Source of the DNA: Streptomyces phaeoluteigriseus
Lineage (GTDB): Bacteria; Actinomycetota; Actinomycetes; Streptomycetales; Streptomycetaceae
DNA: 64,000 bases
Assembly: GCF_001896135.2 (NCBI RefSeq)
Contig: NZ_MPOH02000006.1
Coordinates: 242,605 to 306,604 of the forward strand
Direction: 5' to 3'
Under the pieces are notes generated by a model. That model was not told where the DNA came from. It searched no databases and was given only the letters and a program-made list of their open reading frames with translations. The translations under genes and the position numbers were made by a program. Of the stretch, positions 54,029-64,000 are shown one piece after another (within the stretch, counting starts at the first letter, position 1; every line of letters begins with the position of its first letter).

Positions 54029-56089
54029 ACAGGATCCGGCCGCGCGCCACGAGCAGGGCCACGTCGTCGTGGTTGTCCGGGTGGTGCAGCGCCCGCAGCA
54101 GCACGTCGCACAGCTCCTCCAGCGGGCGCGCCGGGTCGTCGAGGAGCGCGAGCAGGGCGTCCAGGCGCTCGTCGAGGGAGTGCTTGCGGGTCTCCACCAG
54201 CCCGTCGGTGTACAGCACGAGCTGGTCGCCGGGGGCGAAGTCGACGTCGGTCGAGGAGAAGGCCACCCCGCCCACCCCGAGCGGCGCCCCGGTGGGCAGG
54301 TCGAGCAGCTCCGGCGGGTGTCCGGGCCGTACGCGCGCGGGCGGCAGGTGCCCGGCGTTGGCGATCCGGAACCGCCCGAGGCGCGGGTCGTGGACGGCGT
54401 ACACGCAGGTCGCGATGGAGTGGTCCAGGCCCGAGGTGATCTTGTCGAGGTGCTCGAGGAGCACCGCAGGATCGAGGTCGAGGGAGGCCAGCGTGGTCGT
54501 CGCGGTGCGCAGCCGGCCCATCGTGGCGGCGGCGTCGATGCCGCTGCCCATGACGTCGCCGACCACGAGGGCGGTCTTGCCGTCCTCCAGCGGGATGACG
54601 TCGAACCAGTCGCCCCCCACCTCCGTGGTCGCCCCCGCGGGCTGGTAGCGCGAGGCCACCTCCAGGCCGCCGGTCACCGCCGGGTGACTCGGCAGCAGGC
54701 TGCGCTGGAGGGTGAGCGCGGTGCTGCGGGCGTTCTGGTACCAGCGGGCGTTGTCGATCTGCACGGCCGCGCGGGCCGCCAGTTCCCGGGCGAGCAGCAG
54801 ATCGTCGCGGCCGAACGGCAGCGGGTTGCGGGTGCGCTTCAGGTCGAGGGCGCCCAGCACCTCGCCGCGCGCGATGAGCGGCACCGCCAGATAGGAGTGC
54901 ACACCCGCCCGCGCCAGCAGTGCGGCGGCCTCCGGGGAGCGGGCGATCCGCGCCAGGTCCTCGTCGTCGACCTGCGCCACCATGACCGGCCGGCCGTGCG
55001 TACGCACTCGGTGACCAGCCGGTCGGGCGCGTAGCGGGCGATGCCGCCGGGCGGGTCGGCCGCGCTGAGGGCGTCCGGCGCGTCGGCGGCGCGAACGGCG
55101 AGGGCGCGGATCACGGCGTGCTCCGAGGGCCCGAGGCTGGTGCGCCGGCCCGACACCACCGCGTCGAGCAGGTCCACGGCGGCGATGTCGGCCAGCTCCG
55201 GCACGGCCACGTCGGCCAGTTCGCCGGCGGTGCGTTCCAGGTCGAGGCTCGTGCCGATGCGGGCGGAGGCGTCGGCGATCAGGGCGAGGCGGCGGCGCGC
55301 GGCCTCGGCCTCGACGCCCGCCCGGTACTGGTCGGTGACGTCCACGACGGACAGCGCGACGCCCAGCACGGTGTCACGGGTGTCCTCCAGCCGGTACAGC
55401 GAGATGGACCAGGCATGGTCCTGGTCCGGGTCCGCGGGCGTACGCCCCATCGCGAACCTGTCGACGAGCGGCACCCCGGTCCGCAGCACCTCGAGGACCG
55501 CCGACTCCAGGGAGTCGACGTCGAGCATCGGGAGCACCTCGCGGACCGTGCGGCCCAGGTGCTCCGCGGCGGGGACGCCGTCGATCCGCTCCAACGCCGG
55601 GTTGACCGACAGGTACCGCAGCCGGGTGTCGAGCACGGCGAGGCCGATGGGGGACTGGGTGACCATGCGCGTCGACAGGGCCAGGTCCCGTTCCAGCAGG
55701 CGCACCGTGGACCGGTCGGCGGCGAGACCGAGCGCGTACACGTCGCCCCGGTCGTCGACGAGCCGCATGTTGCGGAACTCCACCAGTCGGGTGCTGCCGT
55801 CCTTGCGCCGGATGGGGAAGGCGCCCTCCCAGCTGCGACCGGTCGCCATGACGTCGGAGAACAGCTTCACGACCAGCTCGACATGCCGTTCGTGGACCAT
55901 CACATGGGCCGCGTACCGTCCCAGCGCCTCCCCGGCCGGGTAACCGAACAGCTCCTCGGCCTGCGGACTCCACAGCACGATGCGGCCCGTGGGGTCGAGC
56001 ACCACCGAGGCCACGTTGAGCACGTCGAGCAGGCCGCTGGGCCCTGTCGGCCCGAAGGCCTCGGCCGAGGTCGATCCGGCTGCACTCAT
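54027..56089 (-). pseudogene. SpoIIE-type serine phosphatase with PAS and GAF sensor domains, one frameshift
   Basis: A signalling protein of about 687 residues. A first PAS domain (VLDPTGRIVLWSPQAEELFG, then GSTRLVEFRNMRLVDDRGDV) is followed by a second (LAVLDTRLRYLSVNPALERI), then a GAF domain (LALIADASARIGTSLDLERT to VAQVDDEDLARIARSPEAAA). The C-terminal PP2C/SpoIIE phosphatase has RSLLPSHPAVTGGLEVASRY, EVGGDWFDVIPLEDGKTALV and VGDVMGSG metal-binding Asp residues. One base is missing near 55006 in the GAF domain; before it the frame reads RLVTECVRT and after it RTHGRPVMVAQVD. It would act on anti-sigma-antagonist proteins in response to a ligand or redox signal. Confidence 0.88.
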
Positions 56090-56233
56090 GCCACGCACCG
56101 CCTCCGCATGTCGACGCGGCACGCCGTCCCCCGTGCCGACTCCCCCAGTTCTACCGCGCTCCATCGATTTGTCCCACGCCTGGGGCACCGTTCCCATGCT
56201 CCTCCAGTACGGCGGCGCGCGCCGTTCTCCTCA

Positions 56234-56273
56234 TGGTCCACACCAGTCCATTCTATTGGTCTGTACATGACCA
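56234..56273. promoter_or_regulatory. Two TGGTC...ACCA boxes between phosphatase and secreted protein genes
   Basis: TGGTCCACACCA (56234-56245) has two mismatches to the DasR consensus TGGTCTAGACCA. TGGTC-N7-GACCA (56257-56273) is a wider inverted repeat. Both lie 55-95 bases before the secreted protein gene, so a HutC/DasR-type repressor is plausible. Confidence 0.5.
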
Positions 56274-56328
56274 TCGAAGTTGGCCACACTGTCCGCCGAG
56301 CGCACCCACCCCCCGTCAGAGGAGACCC

Positions 56329-57210
56329 ATGCCGCTGCGCCCTGCCCGCCGACGCCGTCACACCCTGCGCACCGCCCTGATCGCCCTGGCCACGGCCACC
56401 GCCGCGGCCCTCTGCGCCGCCCCGCCGGCGGTGGCCGCCGACACCTGGACCGAGGTCGGCTCCGACCGCGCCGACCCGCTGACCGAGAGCCAGGGCCTGG
56501 CCTCGATCGAGGTCCCGGCCAACAGCGCCAACCGCTACACCGGCATCGGGACGATCCCCTTCGGGGTGAGCATCCGCGGCTGGAACCACGTGGGCGACCC
56601 CGACGCCTCCTACGACGGCTACTACGTCGAGCCCTACCAGCGGGACTCGGGCACCTCGAAGATGTACCGCGTCCAGGCGCCGGGCGGCGCCTGGTCCGAG
56701 TACGTCCACGCGCTCGGCCCCGGCGAGGCCCTGAACAACTCCTGGGTGGCCATCGCGCCGGGCGGGCAGTGGATGCTCACCGGCGAGTGGGGCACCATGA
56801 CCCGGCTGATCGTCCTGCCGACCCCCGGCGTCAACCCGGGCACCTCGCCCTCGGCCAACCTGCCGCAGGCCTCCACCGTCCGCCTCGACCGCCCGGTGCG
56901 CGACGTCCAGGGCTGCGACTTCACCGGCCCGACCACCCTGCTGTGCTCCTCCGACGACCCGGCGGGCACCCTCTTCGGCATGACCAAGCCGCTGCTCCGG
57001 ATCGACCTGTCGGCCGAGCCGGGCGGCTCCGGTGACGTGGACGGCCGGGTCACCGCCCTGCGCCAGCTGCCCCTGCGCAGCTCGTGCTCGGGCTCCTTCG
57101 AGACGGAGGGCATCGACTACGACCGCCGCACCGGCACCCTGCGGGTGATCGTCGTCTCTCCGGGCTTCTGCGTGCTGACGGACAGCAAGACGTACCGCTT
57201 CACGCGCTGA
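56329..57210 (+). CDS. Secreted protein of unknown function
   Basis: A 293-residue secreted protein. A signal peptide with Arg-rich N-region (PLRPARRRRHTLRTALIALA) ends near AVAADTW. The mature part starts TWTEVGSDRADPLTESQGLA and is rich in aromatic and Gly residues (RDSGTSKMYRVQAPGGAWSE, PGGQWMLTGEWGTMTRLIVL), with paired Cys at CDFTGPTTLLC and CSGSFETEG...GFC. It looks like a beta-propeller-like extracellular protein, but I do not recognise the family. GAGGAG precedes the ATG. Putative DasR-like boxes upstream suggest a link with amino-sugar nutrition. Confidence 0.8.
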   Translation: MPLRPARRRRHTLRTALIALATATAAALCAAPPAVAADTWTEVGSDRADPLTESQGLASIEVPANSANRYTGIGTIPFGVSIRGWNHVGDPDASYDGYYVEPYQRDSGTSKMYRVQAPGGAWSEYVHALGPGEALNNSWVAIAPGGQWMLTGEWGTMTRLIVLPTPGVNPGTSPSANLPQASTVRLDRPVRDVQGCDFTGPTTLLCSSDDPAGTLFGMTKPLLRIDLSAEPGGSGDVDGRVTALRQLPLRSSCSGSFETEGIDYDRRTGTLRVIVVSPGFCVLTDSKTYRFTR

Positions 57211-57334
57211 CGTGCGCCCCCGGGCGGGACGGCCAGGTGGTGCCCGCCAGCGGAAGTGGTGCTTTTCTTGGGATGTGGCGCGGTTCCCGGGGAACCCGGG
57301 ACATCGCGCCACCGCCTAGAGAGGAGCGATCACG

Positions 57335-57700
57335 ATGGACCGCGAGCGACCTCCGGAGTCCGTCACCCTCGAGATCAGCGATTGCAGCAAGGAGGACGCC
57401 CGGATCGTGTTCGACACGCTGTGCGCCTGCTTCGAGTCCGATCGCTGTGCCGACGACGTACCCGAACAGCATGACGAGAGCCGCCCGATGGTGTGGCTCG
57501 GCACCTTCGAGGTCGGCGACGTGCACGACTGCGCCCGCCCCGCCCGGCTGTCGTCGTCCGTCACGGCCGACGTCCAGGGCGGCTACTGGGCGATCGAGCG
57601 GTTCCGTACGACGCTGGACACGATGTTCCGGGTGAAGGACCTGTCCTCGGCCTCCGGCGACCAGGAGACGGAGCTGCACCTGCTGCTCGAAAGCCGGTGA
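57335..57700 (+). CDS. Small acidic protein of unknown function
   Basis: A 121-residue acidic protein with an N-terminal VTLEISDCSKEDARIVFDTL, three Cys early (DCSKED, CACFESDRC) and a strand-rich tail (VQGGYWAIERFRTTLDTMFR, TELHLLLESR). No domain is recognised. GAGGAG before the ATG and Streptomyces-like codon use support it as a real gene. There is no signal peptide. Confidence 0.75.
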   Translation: MDRERPPESVTLEISDCSKEDARIVFDTLCACFESDRCADDVPEQHDESRPMVWLGTFEVGDVHDCARPARLSSSVTADVQGGYWAIERFRTTLDTMFRVKDLSSASGDQETELHLLLESR

Positions 57701-57758
57701 CGGGCCGATGCCTCGTGCAGGGGGTGATGACGTGACGAAGACGACGTGGAGCCGATTG

Positions 57759-59846
<2,088 letters not shown>

Positions 59847-59877
59847 GGGCGCCCCGGCGCGTCCCTAGGATGAGCCC

Positions 59878-60426
59878 ATGTCACTCCCGCACGCGATCCT
59901 CACCGCCCTCCTCGAGAAGCCGTCGTCGGGGCTGGATCTGACCCGCCGGTTCGACAAGTCGATCGGCTACTTCTGGTCGGCGACGCACCAGCAGATCTAT
60001 CGCGAGCTGGGAAAGCTGGAGGCCGAGGGCTTCATCCGGGCCCAGCCCACCGAGCAGCCGGCCCGCGGGCAGCGCAAGAGCTACGAGGTCCTGCCCGCGG
60101 GCCGCGCCGAACTCCGGCGGTGGACGGCCGCGGCGCAGGACCCCAAGCCGCACCGCGACGCCCTGTTCCTGCGGCTGCGCGCCGCCGCCGTCGTCGGCAC
60201 CGCGGGCCTCGAAGCCGACCTGCGCCGCCATCTCGACCTGCACCGGAGCCAGTTGGCCGAGTACGAGGAGATCGAGAAGCGGGACTTCCCGCCCGGCGAC
60301 GACAGCGCGCAGGCCCGGCTCCAGCACCTGGTGCTGCGGGCGGGCATCGAGCTGGAGACCTTCTGGATCCGGTGGCTGGCCGAGGCGCTGGAGAAGCTGC
60401 CCGACCCCGCCGAGCAGGCGCCGTAA
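59878..60426 (+). CDS. PadR family transcriptional regulator
   Basis: A 182-residue PadR protein. SLPHAILTALLEKPSSGLDL, FWSATHQQIYRELGKLEAEG and VLPAGRAELRRWTAA form the winged helix; residues 90-175 are the helical dimer domain (AEYEEIEKRDFPPGDDSAQA). It is a paralogue of the PadR at 43861 with the same FW-x-AT-x-QQ-x-YREL sequence. It is 31 bases downstream of fadH and likely represses that gene and itself through the TGCAACTAGTTGCA site. Confidence 0.93.
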   Translation: MSLPHAILTALLEKPSSGLDLTRRFDKSIGYFWSATHQQIYRELGKLEAEGFIRAQPTEQPARGQRKSYEVLPAGRAELRRWTAAAQDPKPHRDALFLRLRAAAVVGTAGLEADLRRHLDLHRSQLAEYEEIEKRDFPPGDDSAQARLQHLVLRAGIELETFWIRWLAEALEKLPDPAEQAP

Positions 60427-60462
60427 TCCCTCGGCGGCCTCCCCGCCTCCCCGCCTCCTGCC

Positions 60463-60939
60463 TTACGGCAGCAGGGCCAGCAACTGCTTGGTGTGACCGG
60501 GCAGTTCACTCTCCGCGAGGCCCGTGACGAGATCCCTCAGCGGCACCGGCCGATCGACCTGCACCTGGCCGTGCGACAGCAGCAGGGTGGGCACGGGAGT
60601 GTCCAGTTCGGCCTCGCTCAGCGGCGCGACGAGCGCGCAGAGCGCCTCTCCGTGGAGCCGGACGCGCTCCCGGAGACCCGCCTGCCCACCGGCGAGCGCG
60701 CTCACCCTCCCGAGGGTCCAGGTGTCCTGCGCCATCCGGTTGTCGTACGTCGTGACCGCGCCGGAGGCCGCGGAGACGACGGCGGTGACCGTGACCGCGT
60801 CGACGAGGCTGACGTGCGCCAGGATCTGCCCGGCGTCCCACTCGCCGGCCGGGGGCGGGTTCCCGGCGCCGGCTCTGGCCACTGCCGCGGCGGCCTCCAG
60901 CAGTGCGCGGTGGGCGTCGCGCAGCGGGGTGGTGTCCAT
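60463..60939 (-). CDS. DinB / maleylpyruvate-isomerase-N-terminal-like protein
   Basis: A 158-residue helical-bundle protein. LRDAHRALLEAAAAVARAGA, then GEWDAGQILAHVSLVDAVTV with the metal-binding His in the W-x-x-x-x-x-L-x-H pattern, are typical of the DinB/MDMPI superfamily. These proteins bind a divalent metal and thiols; the specific role is unknown. It lies just downstream of the SRPBCC gene on the same strand and may share its transcript and palindromic promoter. Confidence 0.85.
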   Translation of the reverse strand: MDTTPLRDAHRALLEAAAAVARAGAGNPPPAGEWDAGQILAHVSLVDAVTVTAVVSAASGAVTTYDNRMAQDTWTLGRVSALAGGQAGLRERVRLHGEALCALVAPLSEAELDTPVPTLLLSHGQVQVDRPVPLRDLVTGLAESELPGHTKQLLALLP

Positions 60940-61005
60940 GGGGCTTCTTCTCTCTCCCGTGGCGCGGGATCCTCGAGGTGGCCGGGCAGGAGGAACCGCG
61001 TCGGC

Positions 61006-61485
61006 TCAGCTGTGCTCGCGGTTCATCTCCCAGGGCGCCTGCGGCAGGACCTCTCCTGTCTCCAGCAGCGACTTGAGGTTGGCCAGCACGGCCGGCCAGC
61101 CGTGCGAGATGCCGCCCAGCATCTCCCGGTCGGGGAGCTTCTCATGGGTCACGGTGAGACGGACGATGTCCTGGTGGGGCTCGACGAGGAAGGTGACCAC
61201 CGACGGCTCCCGCGGCTGCGGCGCGTCCGGGGTGTCCTCGAAGGTGATGACCAGGCGTGTCGGCGGCTCGGCCGCCAGGACCGTGCCCACGACGTCGACG
61301 ACGCCCGACCCGTCGGCGCGGCGGTGCTCCCACGCGGAGCCGGGCTCCCAGTCGGAGACGTTGGCGTGCCCCCAGTAGCGCGCTGTCAGGTCGGCATCCG
61401 TGAGGGCCTGCCAGACCTCCTTCGAGGTCGCGCGGATGTAGGTGACGTAGACGTAGTCCGGCACTGGTGCGGTGTCGGTGGGCAT
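61006..61485 (-). CDS. SRPBCC (AHSA1/START-like) ligand-binding protein
   Basis: A 159-residue protein of the AHSA1/SRPBCC group. YVTYIRATSKEVWQALTDAD, YWGHANVSDWEPGSAWEHRR and TVLAAEPPTRLVITFEDTPD are typical of the hydrophobic-pocket fold. Members are usually encoded beside an ArsR regulator. None is present here, but a perfect 28-bp palindrome overlaps the promoter 60 bases upstream. GAGGAG precedes the chosen ATG. Ligand unknown. Confidence 0.92.
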   Translation of the reverse strand: MPTDTAPVPDYVYVTYIRATSKEVWQALTDADLTARYWGHANVSDWEPGSAWEHRRADGSGVVDVVGTVLAAEPPTRLVITFEDTPDAPQPREPSVVTFLVEPHQDIVRLTVTHEKLPDREMLGGISHGWPAVLANLKSLLETGEVLPQAPWEMNREHS

Positions 61486-61535
61486 GGCGTACTCCTCCGT
61501 GCCGGATGTCGGTCGCGAGACCGCTTCTTCGAGGT

Positions 61536-62138
61536 TCACGGCTCCATTATGCAGGTAATTACCTGCATAATGTCAACGGCGGAGCCGGTGGGCCCCACAT
61601 GGCGGCGCAGGAACCAGACCGTCGCGATGACGCCCGTGCCGACCAGGGCACCGCCCGCCACGAGCGTGACGGTGCCGTAGTCGCGGGTCGCGCCGCCCAT
61701 GCCGCCGAGCACGCCGCGGGTCGGCGAGGCCGTCGCGGAGATCGTCGGTGTGGACGCGGGGGACACGATCACCGACTGGGTGCCGGCGGTACTGCCGCTG
61801 GAGCACATCACGACGACCGTGTGCGTGCCCGGGGAGACGTTGGACCACGCCGCGGACTGGCTGACGGTGGTGCCCGACAGGGCGGCCTGGCGGCCCTGGG
61901 CGAAGTTCGCCTGGTTGCCGGCGAGCAGTGCCGCCGTGCCCCAGCTGCCGTTGATCTGGGTGCACGCGCTGGTCACCACGGACACCGTGGAGCCGGACGT
62001 GTTGACGGAGATGCCCGAGACCCGCGCGGCGGCGGGCTCGGCGGTCAGGGCGAGGGGCAGTGCGGCGGCGGCTGCCATGGTCAGTCCGCAGCGGGCCAGC
62101 AGAGGGGAAGAGCGGGGGAGAAGCGGGGCAGTTCGCAT
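61536..62138 (-). CDS. Secreted, C-terminally membrane-anchored protein of unknown function
   Basis: A 200-residue protein with a signal peptide (SPLLARCGLTMAAAAALPLA, cleavage near AAARV), an extracellular Ser/Thr-rich middle (TVSVVTSACTQINGSWGTAA, HTVVVMCSSGSTAGTQ) with two Cys and a C-terminal helix LVAGGALVGTGVIATVWFLR. GGAGGAC before the ATG fixes the start. The last 10 codons (IMQVITCIMEP) come from the palindromic operator of the downstream SRPBCC gene, so the C-terminal tail is probably not its ancestral end. Confidence 0.8.
   Translation of the reverse strand: MRTAPLLPRSSPLLARCGLTMAAAAALPLALTAEPAAARVSGISVNTSGSTVSVVTSACTQINGSWGTAALLAGNQANFAQGRQAALSGTTVSQSAAWSNVSPGTHTVVVMCSSGSTAGTQSVIVSPASTPTISATASPTRGVLGGMGGATRDYGTVTLVAGGALVGTGVIATVWFLRRHVGPTGSAVDIMQVITCIMEP
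61545..61576 (-). promoter_or_regulatory. Promoter of the SRPBCC gene with 28-bp perfect palindrome
   Basis: Positions 61545-61572 are a perfect palindrome centred on AATT, with arms CATTATGCAGGTAA. On the minus strand TTGACA lies at 61571-61576, and CATAAT at the far end of the palindrome falls 19 bases later, so the operator spans the promoter. The design fits an ArsR/MarR-type repressor. It overlaps the last codons of the neighbouring secreted-protein gene. Confidence 0.85.
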
Positions 62139-62540
62139 CGGATGTCCTCCGGCTGCACGGTTGGCGACCTTGCGCCGCCGAGGGTCGGGTACGCCCGTGC
62201 TGCCTCAGGGGCAGCCAACGTCCCCTCGGTCCGGCCCGCACTCCGGCCGCCGCCGGGCAGGTGACGGATTCCTCCGGACGGCCCAGGGCGGCACCCCGCC
62301 CGCTTGCGCCCTCGCGGCCGGCCGCCTGCCGTCACCGCCCGCCCAGGCCGGAGCGGCCGGGGCCCGCAGTCAGTTCGCGGCGCTGTCGTCCCCCTCCCGC
62401 CTCTCGGCTACGCCGTGAACGCCCCCAGGTCCCGTCCGGCAGCCGTGCCCGTAGTCGCACGCGGTGTCCGCTACTGGCCTGGCGCGGCCGGCCGCCTGTC
62501 GTCACCGTGCGCCCACGCCGGTACAGCCGGATGGGCGTCG
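62139..62540. repeat. Partial decayed copies of the FN3 lipoprotein gene 3' end
   Basis: The segment at 62412-62470 repeats 62593-62652 (3' coding part of the FN3 lipoprotein, encoding GHRVRLRARLPDGTWG) with only a few changes, offset by about 182 bases. The neighbouring segment starting CGCGGCCGGCCGCCTG at 62313 repeats at 62483 with an offset of 170. A minus-strand ORF in this area (62332-62544) reads that repeated peptide and then nonsense, so it is not a real gene. Nothing else is seen in the gap. Confidence 0.75.
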
Positions 62541-63515
62541 TCACCGCTCGTGCGTGTCCTCGGGGTCGTCCTCCGTCGTCACCACCCGCTCCGCGGTGAA
62601 CGCCCCCCAGGTCCCGTCCGGCAGCCGTGCCCGTAGTCGCACCCGGTGTCCGGCACCGGCCTCGCGGCCCACGTAGAAGCTGTGGGTGGCCCTGTCCCGC
62701 GGCGGCGTGCCGCCCCAGACCAGTGAGGTGACCGCCTGCCCGTCGAGCTGGATCTGGTACTCCGTGACGACCCCGTCCACCCGCGGCGGCACCCAGGCCA
62801 GGTCGATGTAGTACGCCCCGTCGGCCCGGTGGGTCGTCGCCCGGAAGTCCGCCGGTGCGGTGTCCCGCCCCTCGTCGTCGCCCGGGGCGGTGCTCAGACG
62901 GACGGCCGCGCCGGCGGGCGAGAGGTTGTCGGCCGCGTCCCGCGCCCGGACGGTGAAGGAGTACCGGGTGCCCGGCCGCAGCCCCGTGACGACGGTCGCC
63001 GTCTGACCGCCGCCGACGCTGTGGATCTTCACCCCGCCCTGGAAGATGTCGTACGACACCACCTTCCGGTCGTCCGTGGCCGCCGTCCAGGACAGCTGGA
63101 CGGCCCGGCTCCCGGCCGCCCGGCCCGTGGCGCGGCCCGGCGGGGTCGGGGCCGAGCGGTCGGCCGCGACCGCTGCCGGGGTCGTGGCCCGCACCTCCCG
63201 GCTGCGCGGCCCGAGCCGGCCCTCGTCGTCACGGGCCCGGACGGTGAAGACGTACGCCGTGGAGGGCGCGAGGCGGGTGACGTCGAGCATGTGCGCGGAA
63301 CCGGGTACGTCGCCGACCTTCGTGGTGCCCCGATACACCTCGTAGGCACTGACCCCGGAGAGCGCGTTCCACATCACGTGCACACTGGTCGCGCTGCCCG
63401 CCTCGGCGGTGACCCCCGTCGGCGCGCCCGGCGCCCGCCCCTCGTCGCCGCCGCCCGGTCCGGCGCAGCCGCAGCACAGGGCGAGCATCCATCCGCACAG
63501 CACAACGCGTCGCAC
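62541..63515 (-). CDS. Lipoprotein with three fibronectin type III domains
   Basis: A 324-residue secreted lipoprotein. A short signal peptide (RRVVLCGWMLALCCGCAG) contains a lipobox-like Cys near residue 16. Three FN3 repeats follow: about 29-115 (PTGVTAEAGSATSVHVMWNA), 125-215 (AVQLSWTAATDDRKVVSYDI) and 225-320 (PADFRATTHRADGAYYIDLA). FN3 modules in actinomycetes usually lie in polysaccharide-degrading enzymes; here no catalytic domain is present. GTG is set by GGGAGG 7 bases upstream. A TGGTCCGGACCA box overlaps its promoter, suggesting control by a DasR-like regulator. The 3' end is duplicated downstream. Confidence 0.87.
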   Translation of the reverse strand: MRRVVLCGWMLALCCGCAGPGGGDEGRAPGAPTGVTAEAGSATSVHVMWNALSGVSAYEVYRGTTKVGDVPGSAHMLDVTRLAPSTAYVFTVRARDDEGRLGPRSREVRATTPAAVAADRSAPTPPGRATGRAAGSRAVQLSWTAATDDRKVVSYDIFQGGVKIHSVGGGQTATVVTGLRPGTRYSFTVRARDAADNLSPAGAAVRLSTAPGDDEGRDTAPADFRATTHRADGAYYIDLAWVPPRVDGVVTEYQIQLDGQAVTSLVWGGTPPRDRATHSFYVGREAGAGHRVRLRARLPDGTWGAFTAERVVTTEDDPEDTHER

Positions 63516-63546
63516 GGCTTCGCCTCCCGGCCCGGCACGGTGGCAA

Positions 63547-63586
63547 TGGTCCGGACCAATATGACGCGCCCATGTGAGCACATCAA
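63547..63586 (-). promoter_or_regulatory. Promoter and TGGTCCGGACCA operator of the FN3 lipoprotein gene
   Basis: On the minus strand TTGATG (63581-63586) and CATATT (63558-63563) are 17 bases apart. The perfect palindrome TGGTCCGGACCA (63547-63558) starts at the -10 box and covers the transcription start. It resembles the DasR site and the 12-base chitinase promoter repeat TGGTCCAGACCT known from Streptomyces. Confidence 0.65.
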
Positions 63587-63915
63587 GAGGGCGACGGTGT
63601 GTCAGGTGGCCGACCGCTCCGCGGTGTTACGTATGCTGGGGGTTCTTCACGGCTGAACTCTCCCTGGCAGAGGGGTAGTTCACGCTAGTGGCGCGGGCCG
63701 CTGTCGTCGCTGATCCCGCGTCGGCGGGGCGGCCGGGCGGCCGGTGCCGGAAGGCACCTGCCCCCGTCCCCCGTCGGATCGTCGAAGACAGCCGCGCCGC
63801 GCGCATATCGTCGTAACCACTGCTCCGTACGGCCCTCTCGGGCTGGACCCCGGCCGCGACCCGGCCTCAGATTGGCCGGGTGTCCGTCCCTGTCCCCGAC
63901 GAGAGGGCTCTCCAC
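63587..63915. other. Divergent intergenic region, no gene seen
   Basis: About 330 bases between the FN3 lipoprotein promoter and the secreted-protein start. The stretch near 63625 (GGTGTTACGTATGCTGGG) is the least GC-rich and may hold the plus-strand promoter. A 76-codon minus-strand ORF (63685-63915) has no ribosome-binding site and looks spurious. Confidence 0.35.
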
Positions 63916-64000
63916 GTGCGTGTCCGGTTGCTGACGCTGGCCGTGGCCGGCCTCGCCCTGCTGGCCCCCGCCCCCCCCGCCCGTCGCCGCGTCCCGGGCC
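63916..64000 (+). CDS. Start of a secreted protein (signal peptide only)
   Basis: A GTG with GAGAGG upstream begins VRVRLLTLAVAGLALLAPAP, a clear signal peptide. In the C8 run near 63980 the frame changes sense: as read it continues PARRRVPG, but with one base changed it gives PVAASRA, a normal cleavage region. Only about 28 codons are in the window, so the product cannot be named. Confidence 0.55.
   Translation, partial: MRVRLLTLAVAGLALLAPAPPARRRVPG

Noticed and set aside
62332..62544. 70-codon minus-strand ORF downstream of the FN3 gene
   Set aside because: Only the repeated GHRVRLRARLPDGTWG peptide is recognisable. The rest is Arg-rich nonsense, so it is a decayed copy.

Overview
The window looks like a piece of a Streptomyces chromosome. 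It is very GC-rich, third codon positions are almost all G or C, GTG starts and 4-base ATGA/GTGA gene overlaps are common, and the gene families are typical of the genus (long-form GAPDH, Rv1733c-type membrane protein, short Rho paralogue, SpoIIE-type phosphatase with PAS/GAF domains, secreted GH53). I see no rRNA, tRNA, CRISPR, insertion sequence or phage. The assignment to Streptomyces is inference from these traits.

Layout. 1-6.8 kb, minus strand: a translationally coupled sugar/glycan cluster (NAD-sugar epimerase/dehydratase, carbamoyltransferase, GT2, GmhB-like heptose-bisphosphate phosphatase, GT9 heptosyltransferase-like, two GT4-like transferases) that runs off the left edge. 7.2-12.5 kb: hemerythrin-like protein, MFS exporter whose 3' end has been tandemly copied, two unknown proteins, SDR. 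12.9-15.8 kb: 6-phosphogluconate dehydrogenase convergent with long GAPDH. 16-18.8 kb: small regulators (MerR, MarR) with a monooxygenase-like protein, SseB-like and VOC proteins. 19.4-27.6 kb: a galactan/galactoside system, with a minus-strand sugar ABC transporter and LacI regulator divergent from GH42 beta-galactosidase and secreted GH53 galactanase. 27.8-30.4 kb: HTH protein, SMP-30 lactonase, FluC-DUF190-FluC fluoride-export operon. 30.5-36.3 kb: amino-acid amide catabolism (GntR regulator, asparagine-type permease, asparaginase, aspartase, glutaminase). 36.4-42 kb: membrane protein, two lipid-linked mannosyltransferase-like proteins, D,D-carboxypeptidase, short Rho. 42-64 kb: mixed genes, including two PadR regulators, HutC-type GntR, serine hydrolase, CE7 esterase, sulfite-oxidase-like pair, quinone-oxidoreductase/GNAT pair, N5-glutamine methyltransferase-like protein, SpoIIE-type phosphatase, 2,4-dienoyl-CoA reductase, SRPBCC, and secreted proteins including an FN3 lipoprotein.

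Two themes cut across the window. First, about 15 single-base frameshifts interrupt otherwise intact, conserved proteins, nearly all consistent with one missing G or C in a GC-rich run. They are more easily read as sequence errors than as pseudogenes, and I give the joined spans. Second, regulatory palindromes are visible in many intergenic regions: a 28-bp perfect palindrome inside a promoter, a related core in front of two PadR paralogues, several TGGTC...GACCA boxes like DasR/HutC sites, and a LacI-type operator. Three places show partly decayed repeats beside gene 3' ends.
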